Positions 1-11,503 of a DNA stretch of 64,000 bases are shown here, in pieces (position 1 is the first letter of the stretch; each line of letters begins with the position of its first letter). The notes beneath the pieces are model-generated. The model searched no databases, had not been told where the DNA came from, and saw only the letters and a program-made list of their open reading frames with translations. Made by a program: the position numbers and the translations under genes. Origin of the DNA: Schistocerca nitens (lineage: Eukaryota; Arthropoda; Insecta; Orthoptera; Acrididae); contig NC_064622.1 of NCBI RefSeq assembly GCF_023898315.1, forward strand, positions 277,193,503-277,257,502, given 5' to 3'.

Positions 1-625
1 CGTACAAGATCCATATCGTTGAGCAGCTTGCACCACAGGACGCACAACGACATGGTGACTTCGCTCTCCACTTTCTCGCAACGATTGAAGTTTACAAGGG
101 CTGGTCCTGGACACTTTCCTCTGACGGGCTAGGTGAACACAGAATTTTCGAGTGTGGGGATCTTCGCCTCCAGCTACTGTGCATGAAGTTCCTCTGTATG
201 GAGAACGTATTACCCTATAGTGTGGCTTCACGGCTACGTTCATCATTGGTTCATTCTTTTTTGAACAAGTTGACCCTCAAGGACCAAAGCCGTGAAGTGT
301 GACTGGCCAGCGTTACTGCGATGTCATACCCGCCCTACAGTAGAGAACTGCACTGAACTCAGCAGTTTTCATGCAAGATGGGGCCCACCTCACATCGCTC
401 ATGAAGTTCACTTGGCCGGCAGGATCACCTCACTCCCTGTGATTTCTGGTTGTGGGACTATCTGAAGAACAGGACCTACCAAGGGAACATTCACACATGT
501 GATGATCTGGACCGCAGCATATCAAGAGAGATAACCAGCGTACCAACGGACATGCTTCGTTATGCTGTGCTGCTCTTTCAGACTCTTCTGGACACTAATG
601 GGCGCCGTATTGAGCCCCTTTTGTA
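1..625 (+). pseudogene. mariner-type transposase relic, cut by window start
   Basis: Conceptual translation gives a broken DDE transposase of the IS630/Tc1/mariner superfamily: an HIVEQLAPQDAQR-like stretch near the start, then a QDGA motif (about 374) matching the second catalytic Asp region, then a tail resembling the C-terminus of the better preserved copy at 57-58.5 kb (RSISREITSVPTDMLRYAV). Several frame changes and missing blocks are needed, so it cannot encode a working enzyme. The 5' part lies outside the window. Confidence 0.6.
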
Positions 626-675
626 GCAGTAATGGTAGCAGTATGTAATGGTATGATGTACCACAGCAGCAGTCC

Positions 676-1075
676 GCCCCCAGTATCTGAGTGGTAGCCA
701 GCACGGTAGCTTAGCGTGTTCGGTCAGCGGGTTAGCTGTCCTCTGTAACAAAAAAAATGAGTGAATGGATCAATAATGAACTTCAACGGGCGTCAGGGAA
801 CGTCCGCCTTGAACAATTGCAACGAACTATAACGATCAAAATGAGTTTACAGAAAAAAAGTGGTCAGCGCGACAGAATGTCAATCATAAAGGCCCAGGTT
901 CGGTTCTCGGCTGGGTCGGAGATTTTCTCCGCCCAGAGACTGGATGTGGTATTCTCTTAATCATCATCATTTGATCCCCATCGACGCGCAAGTCGCCGAA
1001 GTGGCGTCAACTCGAAAGACTTGCACCCGGCGAAGGGTCTACCCGACGGGAGGCCCTAGTCACACGTCATTTACA
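676..1075 (+). mobile_element. tRNA-derived SINE, split by a second SINE
   Basis: The 3' part (865-1075) carries a polymerase III B-box-like GGTTCGGTTCTC near 898 and a body with 'cgacgcgcaagtcgccgaa'. Its 5' end (about 676-695, ctgagtggt) is separated from the rest by the SINE at 696-859. The five bases GTGGT at 691-695 recur at 860-864 as the probable target duplication. SINEs of this type are non-coding and mobilised by LINE enzymes. Confidence 0.6.
696..859 (+). mobile_element. tRNA-derived SINE nested in another SINE
   Basis: Starts with an A-box-like head (gcacggtagcttagcgtg), continues with 'gttagctgtcctctgtaac', an internal A-run, and ends with an A-run at 852-858. It lies exactly between the two halves of a different SINE and is bordered by GTGGT. 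The short ORF across it is a by-product and not a gene. Confidence 0.55.
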
Positions 1076-1779
1076 TTTTTACCGTAGCAGCACATTAAAA
1101 GCGTTTCAATTGAATTGATTCTGCATTATTTCTCTTCCCCATGTCCTTGACATTAATGCTTCCATGTTTGGTATTCATGCGGTAATTAGCTACCGTGTTA
1201 TAACGTAGTAAATGGGGAAAGTTTAATTACAACCGACCAGTATATATATCTGGAAAGTGCCGTTTACAGACGAAATGATTGATGAAGTCAGTCTTAAGAA
1301 CGAAGAAAGAAAAAAGATCAGTTCCAGATGACGGCAAGAAAAATAGAAGCTCGAGGAAAACGGAGAAAAGTTAAAGTCTTAGTGGACAAAATCTGACTAT
1401 CATAAACTCCTGTCAAAGTATGCTAGAGATCACAGTCAACTTCGATATGAAAAAGAAGAGTACTCGCCAGGAAAGTCAATGATTTCTGAATAAGTTTTAG
1501 GGAGATTTCTCACCGTATTTAAGCAAACGCCAAACTTCTCGATTTTCCTCCCATTAAAAAATAACTAGTGAAAACTGAAACAAGGTCCCAGTGTGCAAAT
1601 CACGGTATTACGTTGTAAGACAAAAGGAAAAGTAAATCGACACACCAGAATGGAATTATCCATATGGGACGGAAATTGGTGGATGTGATGTGCATGTGCA
1701 GACAAACAAATGATCACAATTCCAGAAAAAAATGGATGATTTATTTAAGAGGAAGAGCACTACTTGAGCAAGTCAGTAA

Positions 1780-2400
1780 CGAGCTGGTCCACCCCTAGAC
1801 CTTATGCAAACAGTTATTAGGCCTGATATTGATTGATAGAGTTCTTGGATGTCGTCCTGAGAGACATTCTGTCCAATAGATGTCTCAGATCATCGAGACT
1901 CTGGTCTGGTTAGAGTGCCATATCCATAAAGCTCCTCACGTTCTGAGTTGGAAGACGTCCAACGACCCTGAGGCCATGGGAGGGTTTGGCACGCAGGGTC
2001 ACTAGCAGTAAAGATCCTCGCCGTGTGCAGGTGGGTATTATCTTGTTGAAACGTAAGGCCAGGATGGCTCGCCATGAAGGGCAACAATCAGGCGTAGAAT
2101 ATCGTTGACATACTGCAGTTCTGTAAGTGTGCGCGGACGACAACCAAGGGGTGCTGCTATATAAAGGAATGGCACCCTAGACCATTATTCCTTTTTGTTG
2201 GGCCGTATGGTGGGCGACTGTCAGGTTCGTATCCCCCGATTTGTATTCCCAGTCACGTCTTCGCTGGTCATCAGGGTTCTGTTTGAAACAGGACTCATTG
2301 CTAAAGACAATTCTACTCAAGTAAATGACTGAATGGATTCCAGGACAAAGACGTGCCTGGAGATGGCCAAGACAGTGGTGGAATACCAACCTGACGAACG
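1780..2400 (-). pseudogene. Tc1-like transposase relic
   Basis: Two minus-strand frames carry Tc1 landmarks: an FSNESCF...PDDQRRR..W block (usual FSDESRF around the first catalytic Asp) and QDNTHLHTARIF (usual QQDNARPHTA, second Asp), followed by a degenerate LPWP region. Frames change between blocks and no complete ends were identified. It is a dead cut-and-paste transposon fragment. Confidence 0.6.
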
Positions 2401-2589
2401 AATCACTGACTAGCTTGATTTGTGAAGCTCTTTATCTTGAACAAATCATACAGTTTTCCTGAAACTGCAATAATTTGTTTGTCTGTACATGTACATCACG
2501 ACTACCGATTTCCGTCCTATGCAGATAAATATTTCGTGGTTCGTTTTACTTCTTTTTGTCTCAATGTGTATTTTAAATATATATGTATG

Positions 2590-2851
2590 TTAAGAAACTT
2601 CCTGGCAGATTGAAACTGTGGTCCGGACCGAGACTCGAACTCAGGACCTTTGCCTTTCACGGGCAAGTGCTCTACCAACTGAGCTACCCAAGCACGACTC
2701 ACGGACTGTCCTCACAGCCTTACTTCTGCGAGTACTTCGTCTCCTACCTTCCAAACTTTACAGAAGCTCTCCAGCGAACCTTGCAGAACTAGCACTCCTG
2801 AAAGAAAGGATATTGTGGAGATATGGCTTAGCCACAGCCTAGGGGATGTTT
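2590..2851 (-). repeat. partial copy of the tRNA-like foldback repeat
   Basis: On the minus strand 2600-2700 reads as a tRNA-like arm (gcttgggtagctcagttggtagagc... gagttcgagtctcgg), followed on the plus strand by the spacer sequence (tccaaactttacagaag) also found in the next element. It shares the 'cttcctggcagatt' motif with the complete palindromic copy that follows. The tRNA-like part lacks a normal anticodon loop and is embedded in repeat, so it is not a tRNA gene. Confidence 0.55.
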
Positions 2852-3194
2852 CCAGAATGAGATTTTCACTCTGCAGCAGAGTGTGCGCTGATATGAAACT
2901 TCCTGGCAGATTACAACTGTGTGCCGGACCGAGACTGGAACTCGGAACCTTTGCCTTTCGCGGGCAAGTGCAGGAGGGCTTCTGTAAAGTTTGGAAGGTA
3001 GGACACGAGGTACTGGCTGAAGTAAGGCTGTGAGGAGGGGCCGTGAGTCGTGCTTGGGTAGCTTAGTTGGTAGAGCACTTGCCCCCGAAACGCAAAGGTC
3101 CCGAGTTCGAGTCTCGATGCGGCACACAGTTTTAATCCGCCAGGAAGTATCATATCTGCGCTCACTCTGCTGCAGAGTGAAAATCTCATTCTGG
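2852..3194. mobile_element. foldback element with 120-bp tRNA-like inverted arms
   Basis: The left arm (2852-2971) and right arm (3075-3194) are near-perfect reverse complements of 120 bases each, both ending in CCAGAATGAGATTTTCACTC. A 103-bp spacer separates them. Each arm includes a tRNA-like segment with A-box (tagctTAGTTGGTAGAGC) and B-box (GAGTTCGAGTC). The ORFs across it are shadows of the repeat. It could have formed by two SINEs inserting tail to tail or be a true foldback transposon. Confidence 0.65.
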
Positions 3195-4586
3195 GTGTAT
3201 GCATGTTTATCGTCTTCTCCTAAACTAGTGGACCTATTTCAACCAAACTTGATAGATGTTATCACTTGCTATCTGCAAAGGAGCGCTATCTTGGTAGGAA
3301 CCACTTGTCTCTCAAAGAGTAGGGGATGGGGATTAAAAAAAAAGCGTAACGCAACTCGCACAGTTATGCAGACTATATTCGTGCAGTATTAGCGATCCCA
3401 ACAAATTTCGCAAAATATTCCAAACCTTTACGAAACTTTTTCTCGCTGACATTCCCATAGGATGATGAAACGAAGAAACCTTAGCTACCGCTTATTATGT
3501 TTCCGCCCTTCGAGCATGACATTATAATTTATTGCTTCTTGACTAACAGCTATATTCACAACAAATTTTTCTCAGTGTCCGCATGTACCATTAAATATGC
3601 CTTAGAAATTACATTATTGTACGACAAAAATTCAGGAAATATGACGTCATAACCATTGAGATGCAGTAAAATCTGTTGCATCAGACAGACGTTTCAATTT
3701 GTTACTTCTTTACAACAAATTTCGCCGACTGTATCCATGTACACCATTGACTGTACGTGCAAAATGATATCATTGCACGACGCTTAGTACAGGAGGTAGA
3801 CTGAGATGCGTGAAAAACCAGGTTTTCTTAAACGAGCGCAAGTTAAGCAGACTATAGCCATCCAGTGTTTGATAATGTGACCACTTAGCGACTTCCAACA
3901 AACTTTAAACATAATTTCAAACCGTTTCTAAACTTTTTCGCGCTTACATGCTGAACGTAAAACATTTAACACATTAACTCACTCGTGCAATAATTGGAAG
4001 TTGGAAGCTGTTTTATGCACGCGAATCCGGTTTTTTAAAGAACCCGAATTTTGCTGGTTACTTCCTATTTCTAAAGAAGCCCTATCGGGTTAAGAACCAC
4101 ATGCAGGTGAGAGTGAAAAGGAGGAGTCATTGAATCGCAACTCAGGAACACTCAGAGCAGCTCCAACCAAATTTTGATAGGTACGTGACTTATTATTTTT
4201 ATAAAAATACAGTGGTAGTTACAGTCATCATTACGACTAGGGGAGCGTGTGTGGATAAAAAGGGATGACGTGAAAATATTTGAAAACAACCTGTTGGTAT
4301 TTATTTCCTGTAATTAGCTGTCTTGGAAGGTAAGAAATGCAGTCTTATTTATGTCGTTCAGTGTGTCAACGAGGTCGCGAGAATGAGCACTACTGCATCG
4401 AGCCAATGATTTTCTGAACGTGTTTCGGGACCTAACATCAAGCCACACGGTTGAATATCATAGATAAATCTCACATCCTGTCTGGAGTCGTATGGTGTAA
4501 ATCAGACAATATATGTGTGCAATATACCACATAAGCATATGTTTTACATCTCCTAAGGCCCTGGATTTATTTAAACCTAACTTGGG
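3195..4586. repeat. degenerate interspersed repeat with ~479-bp internal periodicity
   Basis: No coding potential. The stretch 'gcagactat...aacaaa..tt...aaac.ttt..gaaactttttc.cgct' occurs near 3368-3460 and again, diverged, near 3847-3945, suggesting at least two tandem units. Its opening (gtatgcatgtttatcgtcttctcctaaactag) looks like a dispersed repeat, but I cannot place it in a named family. Nothing further is seen up to 4586 apart from the SINE target site. Confidence 0.35.
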
Positions 4587-4784
4587 TTCAAAATGGTTCA
4601 AATGGCTCTGAGCACTATGGGACTTAAGATCTGTGGTCATCAGTCCCCTAGAACTTAGAACTACTTAAACCTAACTAACCTAAGGACATCACACACATCC
4701 CGAGGCATGATTCGAACCTGCGACCGTAGCGGTATCGCGGTTCCAGACTGAATCGCCTAGAACCGAACGGCCACACCGGCCGGC
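4587..4784 (-). mobile_element. tRNA-derived SINE with 11-bp target duplication
   Basis: On the minus strand it starts with a tRNA-like head (gccggtgtggccgttcggttctaggcg, B-box GGTTCGAATC), followed by the common body 'ccttaggttagttaggttt' and ends 'gagccatttgaaccatttt'. CCTAACTTGGG flanks it at 4576-4586 and 4785-4795. The same family recurs at 54.3, 55.7 and 59.0 kb. Confidence 0.8.
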
Positions 4785-4799
4785 CCTAACTTGGGACAC

Positions 4800-4975
4800 A
4801 TATTAAGGAGGAGAGGGACAGAGAGATCGGGGACGAGGAGATGGGCAGAGGAAGGGGTAGAAGAAGCTGTACGAGAGACGAGAGAGGGCAGGAGGAGATG
4901 AACGGGGAGAGGGGTGAGGAGGAGGCGAGTAGAAAGAAGAGGGAGGAGCAGATGGACTAATAGAAGACTGGATAA
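4800..4975. repeat. purine-rich low-complexity tract
   Basis: Dominated by GAGG and GGAGA on the plus strand. The minus-strand proline/serine ORF here is a by-product of the composition. Confidence 0.6.
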
Positions 4976-6564
4976 ATAAACAGTTAGGAAACACCAGGTT
5001 TTTCAGCTAGTGCATATATAAAGTCAATAAGTCAAATACGGTCTTAACGTGAGCCTGTTATTCCTCTCAGCAATGGAATGAAATTAAGGTACAAGAAGAA
5101 CTATTTGCCAGGATGCATTAGACCTACTATCAACGAGAAATTTAATTAATTTGTTGGCGTTTGTTAACTGAAAGTTTCGTTTTTTTTCAGATGATTCAGC
5201 ATTGATATTAGCAACAACAGTGTATTAGAAAATTGGTAACATGTACAATTCAGCCATGATTTTACTTTATTTCTGTCAATTTTTGTGACTGCCAGTATAA
5301 TAATAAGACCATCGAATATTTTGGCTACTTCCACCTTGGTATGAATGTGGCTATGCTAGTGTGGAAGATGGAACTATGTGGAAGGTTGCATCACTTGGCC
5401 TCTCCACGCAGCTTATGAGGCCTAATCAAATTTACTGAGCTTTTTTCTTCAACAATGAGGCATCCTATCAGTGTGTCATTGGCAGCACACATCAATCATT
5501 TTTCACTGTTGATACCCGTTTGGTTCTTTATCAATAATGTTACTGTAATTGAAAAATTGAACATGCCTCAAACAGCAGCATAGACTTTTCCTCGTTTGAT
5601 GACTGAAGAGCAAAAGGAATGTTTGCCAAGCAATCATAGAACAAGATGATAATAATCAAATGTTCATTCAGAGGATTAACACAGAAGATGAATATTTGGT
5701 TTACAGATATGACATTGAGATAGAAGTCCAATCATCCTAGAAGGTTGACAGTGGATCTCCGCAGCCAGAGAGCCATTAATTGCTTGATCAATGTCTAAGT
5801 GATGCTTAGAGACTTTTCAGTGTTAACAGAAATACAGTTTCAAATTTTTTCCTCCGTACAGTCAACTGGCATTACTAGTGTTGTGTCTGCCAGAAGATAT
5901 CGGACACATCCATACACAGTGATGGCAACACACAGCAAGGCCAGCCCTCAGAAATGTGCAAGGTAGTTATGGTCAGATGATGAAGGGTGCACACAACAGG
6001 GACAATGTTATGCTTCCAGCTAAAATTGCACAAATAGTTCTCAAGTGAACATCCATCTGCCAAACATGGATATAAGTGGTCACACAGCTCCATGCATACA
6101 GAGTGTATTAACAGTTATTTCGACAGTATCAACAGTGCGCCTCAAGACAGCATCATGACTATCTATGGTCACCAACAACAAGAGCCCAACCTCACATTCT
6201 ACAAGTTATTTTAGTCATTATTCACTGGATTCTGGGCTAGACTAATGTTCAAAAATTGATAAGCACAAATGAGCAGTGTACTACATTGCCATACATTCCC
6301 TTCATGCTCAAGATAAGTAATGTATATTTTTTTAAATAAATCATTGTAAATTGTTGTTAATCTGTGCTGCCATTATTATGTCACAGATTTTGCGTAACCC
6401 TATTTGTACCTGTGATGAAGCTGTACTGTTGATGTGTGCAAGCAAGCTACCTCATAACAGCAGCCACTTTCTCTGTGAAAGAGCTTCTCTTCCTGTCATA
6501 TTAATGTTGACCATCAAGTACAGTTCTTGAATACAACACAACAAATAGTCAAAAAAATTCCATT
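4976..6564. other. unassigned intergenic sequence
   Basis: AT-rich with stops in all frames. A somewhat less AT-rich part (5330-6200) may be an old transposon, but no recognisable protein motif or terminal repeats were found. Confidence 0.4.
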
Positions 6565-6568
6565 TTAA

Positions 6569-7054
6569 CCCTTTCATAACCCCTGGCTACAATTGTGTAC
6601 AGTAACTTTTATTGTTTCTTTACTGCAAGAGAAATATTTTTTCCCAATGGAAACCTAAGACACATTTTTGTGAATGTTCAATCTTTTCACCATGTGCAAG
6701 TGCTGCCAACTGTCGGACATCTCTATGAAAATATCAGTGAGTCAGTTTTGCAGTGCACAGCAGCTTGTGACAACGATAATACACAGATGTGGTTGGTTCT
6801 CTATATTCCATTCTATAATTGAATATTGTTATTATTATTTTGTATGGTAATCATTGAATGATCATTTTACTATTGATTACAATAGAGATTACTTCATAAT
6901 TAGTTAGGTCCATAAAATGAAACCAAGTGTATAAAATATGTTTTGAAAATAGGTACATATTTCTGTACAAATCTAACATCTAATATCACCTGTGAGCATT
7001 ACCACAAAAAAGAAAAATTTTCTGTCTGCCAGAAAAGATTCCAATCTGAAAGGG
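6569..7054. mobile_element. piggyBac-like MITE flanked by TTAA
   Basis: A 486-bp segment is flanked by TTAA at 6565-6568 and 7055-7058 and begins CCCTTTCA and ends TGAAAGGG, so an 8-bp terminal inverted repeat sits directly against the TTAA. The TTAA target and CCCT ends are the hallmark of piggyBac-superfamily elements. There is no transposase, so this would be a non-autonomous copy. Short inverted repeats can occur by chance, hence moderate confidence. Confidence 0.5.
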
Positions 7055-7499
7055 TTAAAACAATTGATGACACTAAATAGAATTCGTGGTGGACACTGAT
7101 GGGAGTTTCCATGCGTGAACCCAGCAAGGGCAGAGAGACAGGGAGAGAGCAGAGTGTATTGCTGGTCCCCTCCCCCTTAGAAAAAACCGATCATAAATCC
7201 AAACTGCACTCTTATCATGCCCCACCACACAGGCAGGCTTATGAGTTGAGTATCAGTTTCAATGAAGGCAGAACACATAATGGATAGTGACTGTTAGCAA
7301 GTGTACACAGAACTGCTTGACCATTTGTCATGAATCTCGAAACAATTTTGCCATTTGCAGTGAAACTAATATGAGTCCCATCACAACCTCCCACCCCCAC
7401 CCCCGTTTCCAGCTCAGATTCTGGATTCTGGGTACACTCTTATGTATTTCCAGGACTAAGTGCCGAAGTGGAGACACTACTACACAAGTGTGTGAATTG

Positions 7500-8825
7500 A
7501 AGGTACTCTTGTGTATATTAATGACCTGTCATCTCTTACATTACCAGATGCCAAGTTTGTCTTATTTGCAGATGATACAAACATTGCAATAAATAGTAAA
7601 TCAAATTTAAATTTAGAAAGGGCAGCTAATCAAATTTTTACTGACATTAATAAGTGGTTCATAACCAATGCACTGTCATTAAACTTTGTAGAGACCCTTC
7701 TAGTGTGTGTATAAAATATGATGACGTGGAAATAGGAGAAGTCGGAGAGTGTAAAATTCTTGGGATTACAACTTGATAATAAATTCAGTTGGAAGCGACA
7801 TACTAACGAACTCCTAAAGCACCTAAACAAGTCTGTGTTTGCAATGCGAATGATGTCAGACATAGGAGATATAAATATAAAAAAACCTGGCATATTTTGC
7901 TTATTTTCACTTCATTATGTCATATGGTATCATATTTTGGGGTAACTCCACAAACCGAGAAAAAATTTTTAGAGTACAGAAGTGTATAATAAGAGTAATG
8001 TGTAGTGTAAATCCAAGATCATGTCAAAACCTATTCAAAGAACTGAGCATACTAACCACAGCTTCTCAGTATACTTATTCCTTAATGAAGTTTGTTGTAA
8101 ATAATACATCTCTTTTTCCAGCTTACTGCTTAGTACACCGTATCAATACTAGGAATAATAACAATATACATAAAGATTTAAAATCACTTACTCTTGTCCA
8201 GAAAGGAGTCCAGTATTCAGCAATGCATATTTTCAATAAGTTACCAGAAACCATTAAGAGTTTAGTTTTAGACAAGGCATAATTTAAACATAATTTTAAA
8301 AAATTTATGGTGGCCAACTCCTTCTAGTTCATCCATGAATTTCTCATCAAATGCAGTAGACCATTTTAATGAAAATGTATTATACTTTAATTTTTGACAA
8401 TACTTAGTTGTAACAGCCGAGTAACTACCTACTGTGTGATTGATAGATGTATGGAAAGCAGATAAAGGCTTCAGTCTGTAAATAGTGGAAGTTTAATTTT
8501 AAATCTTGTACAGAAGATCATTAAAATGAATAATTTACTTCAATTTTTGACAATACTTAGTTGTAATAGCCAAGTAACTAGCTACTGTGTGAATGATGGA
8601 TTTAATGAAAGCAGATGTAAGTATTAAACCTGTAAATATTAAAAGTTTAATTTTAATTCATGTACATAATTTTACTGTTTATTGATTGAGGAGCATTAAA
8701 ATTAATTAAATTCAAGTTTTCTAATTATATTTTTGTAATGTGTTTATCTGACATGTTCCACACCCAGGAGGATACCCTCTTTGTGGGTCTATGGAATGAA
8801 TAATTAATCTAATCTAATCTAACCT
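7500..8825 (+). mobile_element. 3' end of a Jockey/CR1-like LINE
   Basis: The plus strand encodes the late part of a reverse transcriptase across three frames: YINDLSS followed by FVLFADDTNIAI (catalytic FADD box at about 7560-7590), then LQLDNKFSWKRHTN, then a C-terminal block with FRVQKCIIRVMCSVNPR and YSAMHIFNKLPETIKSL (7917-8282). It is 5' truncated, as usual for target-primed reverse transcription, and ends in an AT-rich 3' UTR with a (taatc)n-type tail at 8800-8825. Frameshifts make it inactive. Confidence 0.75.
8366..8664 (+). repeat. direct duplication in LINE 3' UTR
   Basis: Two diverged copies about 153 bp apart both contain 'ttttgacaatacttagttgtaa', 'aagtaacta.ctactgtgtga' and 'tgtaaatatt..aagtttaattttaa'. 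The duplication lies downstream of the RT C-terminus, in the LINE's 3' untranslated part. Confidence 0.65.
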
Positions 8826-8956
8826 AAAAGACCTCATACACTCATGTCCACAAGCCATGATATCTAAAAACAAATATTTCCTTTTCCATATATTTTCATA
8901 GCCTTTCACTTTCTTTATTTTATAGTAGCTGTCCAGAAGTGTTAGTTAAGTGTACC

Positions 8957-10860
8957 TATACATCGTGGTCCATTGATCGTGACCGGGCCAAATATCTCAC
9001 TAAATAAGTGTCAAACAAAAAAACGACAAAGAGCAAAACTTGTCTAGCTTGAAGGGGGAAACAAGATGGCGCTATGGTTGGCCTGCTAGATGGTGCTGCC
9101 ATAGGTCAAATGGATATCAACTGCATTTTTTAAAATAGGAACCCCAATTTTTTTTTACACATTCATGTAGTACGTAAAGAAATATGAATGTTTTAGTTGG
9201 ACCACTATTTTCGCTTTGTGATAGATGGCGCTGTAATAGTCACAAACATATGGCTCACAATTTTAGATGAACAGTTGGTAACAGATAGGTTTTTTAAATT
9301 AAATCCCATCGTAGGTACGTTTGAACATTTTATTTCGGTTATTCCAATGTGATACATGAAAATTTGTGAACTTATCATCTCTGAGATCACGTGCTGTTAC
9401 AGCGTGATTACCTGTAAATATCACATTAATGCAATAAATGCTCAAAATGATGTCCGTCAATCTCAATGCATTTGGCAATATGTGTAACAACATTCCTCTC
9501 AACAGCGAGTAGTTCGCCTTCCATAATGTTCGCACATGCATTGACAATGCACTGACGCATGTTGTCAGGTGTTGTCGGTGGATCATGATAGCAAATATCC
9601 TTCAACTTTTCCCACAGGAAGAAACCCGGGGATGTCAGATCCGGTGAACGGGCAGGCCATGGTATGGTGCTTCGATGACCGCTCCACCTGTCGTGAAACA
9701 TGCTATTCAATACCGCTTCAACCACATGTGAGCTATGTGCCGTACATCCATCATGTTGGAAGTACATTGCCATTCTGTCATGCAGTGAAACATCTTGTAG
9801 TAACATTGGTAGAACATTACATAGGAAATCAGCATACATTGCACCATTTAGATTGCCATTGATAAAATGGGGACCAATTATCCTTCCTCCCAGAATGCCG
9901 CACCATACAGTAACCCACCAAGGTTGCTGATGTTCCACTTGTCGCAGCCATCATGGATTTTCCGTTGCCCAATAGTGCATATTATGCCGGTTTACGTTAC
10001 CGCTGTTGGTGAATGATGCTTCGTCGCTAAATAGAAAACGTGCAAAAAATCTGTCATTGGCCCATAGTTTCTCTTGTGCCCAGTGGCAGAACCATACACA
10101 ACGTTCAAAGTCGTCACCATGCAATTTTTGGTGCATAGAAATATGGTACGGGTGCAATCATTGTTGATGTAGCATTCTCAACACCGACATTTTTTTAGAT
10201 TCCCGATTCTCACGCAATTTGTCTGCTACTGATGTGTGGATTAGCCATGACAGCAGCTAAAACACCTACTTGGGCATCATCATTTGTTTCAGGACGTGGT
10301 TGATGTTTCACGTGTGGCTGAAAACGTCCTGTTTCCTTAAATAACATAACTATCTGATTAACAGTCCGGACACTTGGATGATGTCATCCAGGATACCGAG
10401 CAGCATACATAGCATACATCCGTTGGGCATTTTGATCACAATAGCCATACATCAACACAATATCAATCTTTTCTGCAATTGGTAAATGTTCCATTTTAAT
10501 ATGGGTAATGTATCATGAAGCAAATACCGTCCGCACTGGTGGAATGTTACGTGATACCACGTACTTATACATTTGTGATTATTACAGCGTCATCTATCAC
10601 AAAGCGAAAAAAGTGATCCAACCAAAATATTCATATTTCTTTACGTACTACACAAATGTGTAATTAAAAATGGGGGTTCCTATTTAAAAAAAACAGTTGA
10701 TATCCATTTGACCTATGGCAGTGCCATCTATCAGGCCAACCATAGCGCCATCTGGTTTCCCCCTTCAAGCTAGACAAGTTTCGTTGTTTGTAGTTTTTCC
10801 GTTTTATGCTTATTTCGTGAGATATTTGGCCCGGTCACTATCAGTGGACCAACCTGTATA
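8957..10860 (-). mobile_element. mariner-type DNA transposon with both inverted ends
   Basis: The left end (from 8957) and the reverse complement of the right end (to 10860) share TATAC at the tip and, further in, GACCGGGCCAAATATCTCAC, followed by long subterminal similarity (agatggcgctgtaatagtcaca versus its complement). The total length is 1.9 kb. The single transposase region lies on the minus strand. A TA target site fits the Tc1/mariner superfamily. Stops and a lost catalytic residue show that it is dead. Confidence 0.8.
9426..10157 (-). pseudogene. mariner-type transposase pseudogene
   Basis: Two consecutive minus-strand ORFs in different frames (10157-9951, then 9938-9426) form the central and C-terminal DDE domain. 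FLFSDEASF holds the first Asp, YFQHDGCTAHSSH the second. PARSPDLTSPGFFLW marks the third site, where related enzymes have Asp and this copy has Gly. The 5' part (10160-10500) is in other frames. The lost residue and the frameshifts argue against activity. Confidence 0.7.
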
Positions 10861-11500
10861 CTGCCCTTTCTTTAGCATCAGTTGAATCTATATAGGGTCT
10901 TTCCTTTGGTACCAATTTATTAGGACTTTAAATTTTAATTTGCATTGATTTGCTATGATTTCCACTTACCTTCTGTGCCTCCATCACAAATTAGTGGAAA
11001 CATGAGATCCTTTTCAACATGTCTACCAAGGATGTATAAAGTGATGGGTGGGGGAAGGCAGCCACCTCTGCTGCCCCCATCCCCTACTCCTTTGCAACTA
11101 CCTCAAAAATGAATAAATTATTTTGTAAAATAAAATAATAATAATAAACTCATAAAAAATATTAAGGTCTTTGTAAACTGAACATGCAGCCCAACATGTG
11201 ACACAATCAGATATATCAACTCATTATCAGTTTACTGAAGGCCAAAATATGTAATAGATATTGATTAGTAGCAAGTGTAGAAACAGAAATTTGTCATTAA
11301 ATTAAAAAATATTTCACCATTCACTACTATTCTCCTTGCAACTGAAAGTGCAAGATGCCTCTTGGGTAGGGTGACCAACTCATTTAAAACAAAATAAGGG
11401 AGATACATATATCCTTGACAAAAAATAAGGGAGATTAAGAGCACAGTAAAATTTCACCAAAAATCAAAGCAGTATTTGTAAAAGATAACTATTTAATTAC
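10861..11500. other. AT-rich sequence, no gene seen
   Basis: No ORF or RNA gene is recognised. A sequence resembling a hAT-type end (tagggtgaccaactc) lies at about 11368 and may be the 3' border of the hAT relic that follows, but no matching inverted copy was found. Confidence 0.3.
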
Positions 11501-11503
11501 ACA

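Noticed and set aside
2600-3130. tRNA genes (three tRNA-like segments with A and B boxes)
   Set aside because: They lie inside repeated, inverted elements, have mismatched acceptor stems and abnormal anticodon loops, so they are SINE or foldback parts.
4803-4994. Pro/Ser-rich ORF on the minus strand
   Set aside because: It arises from a purine-rich low-complexity tract.
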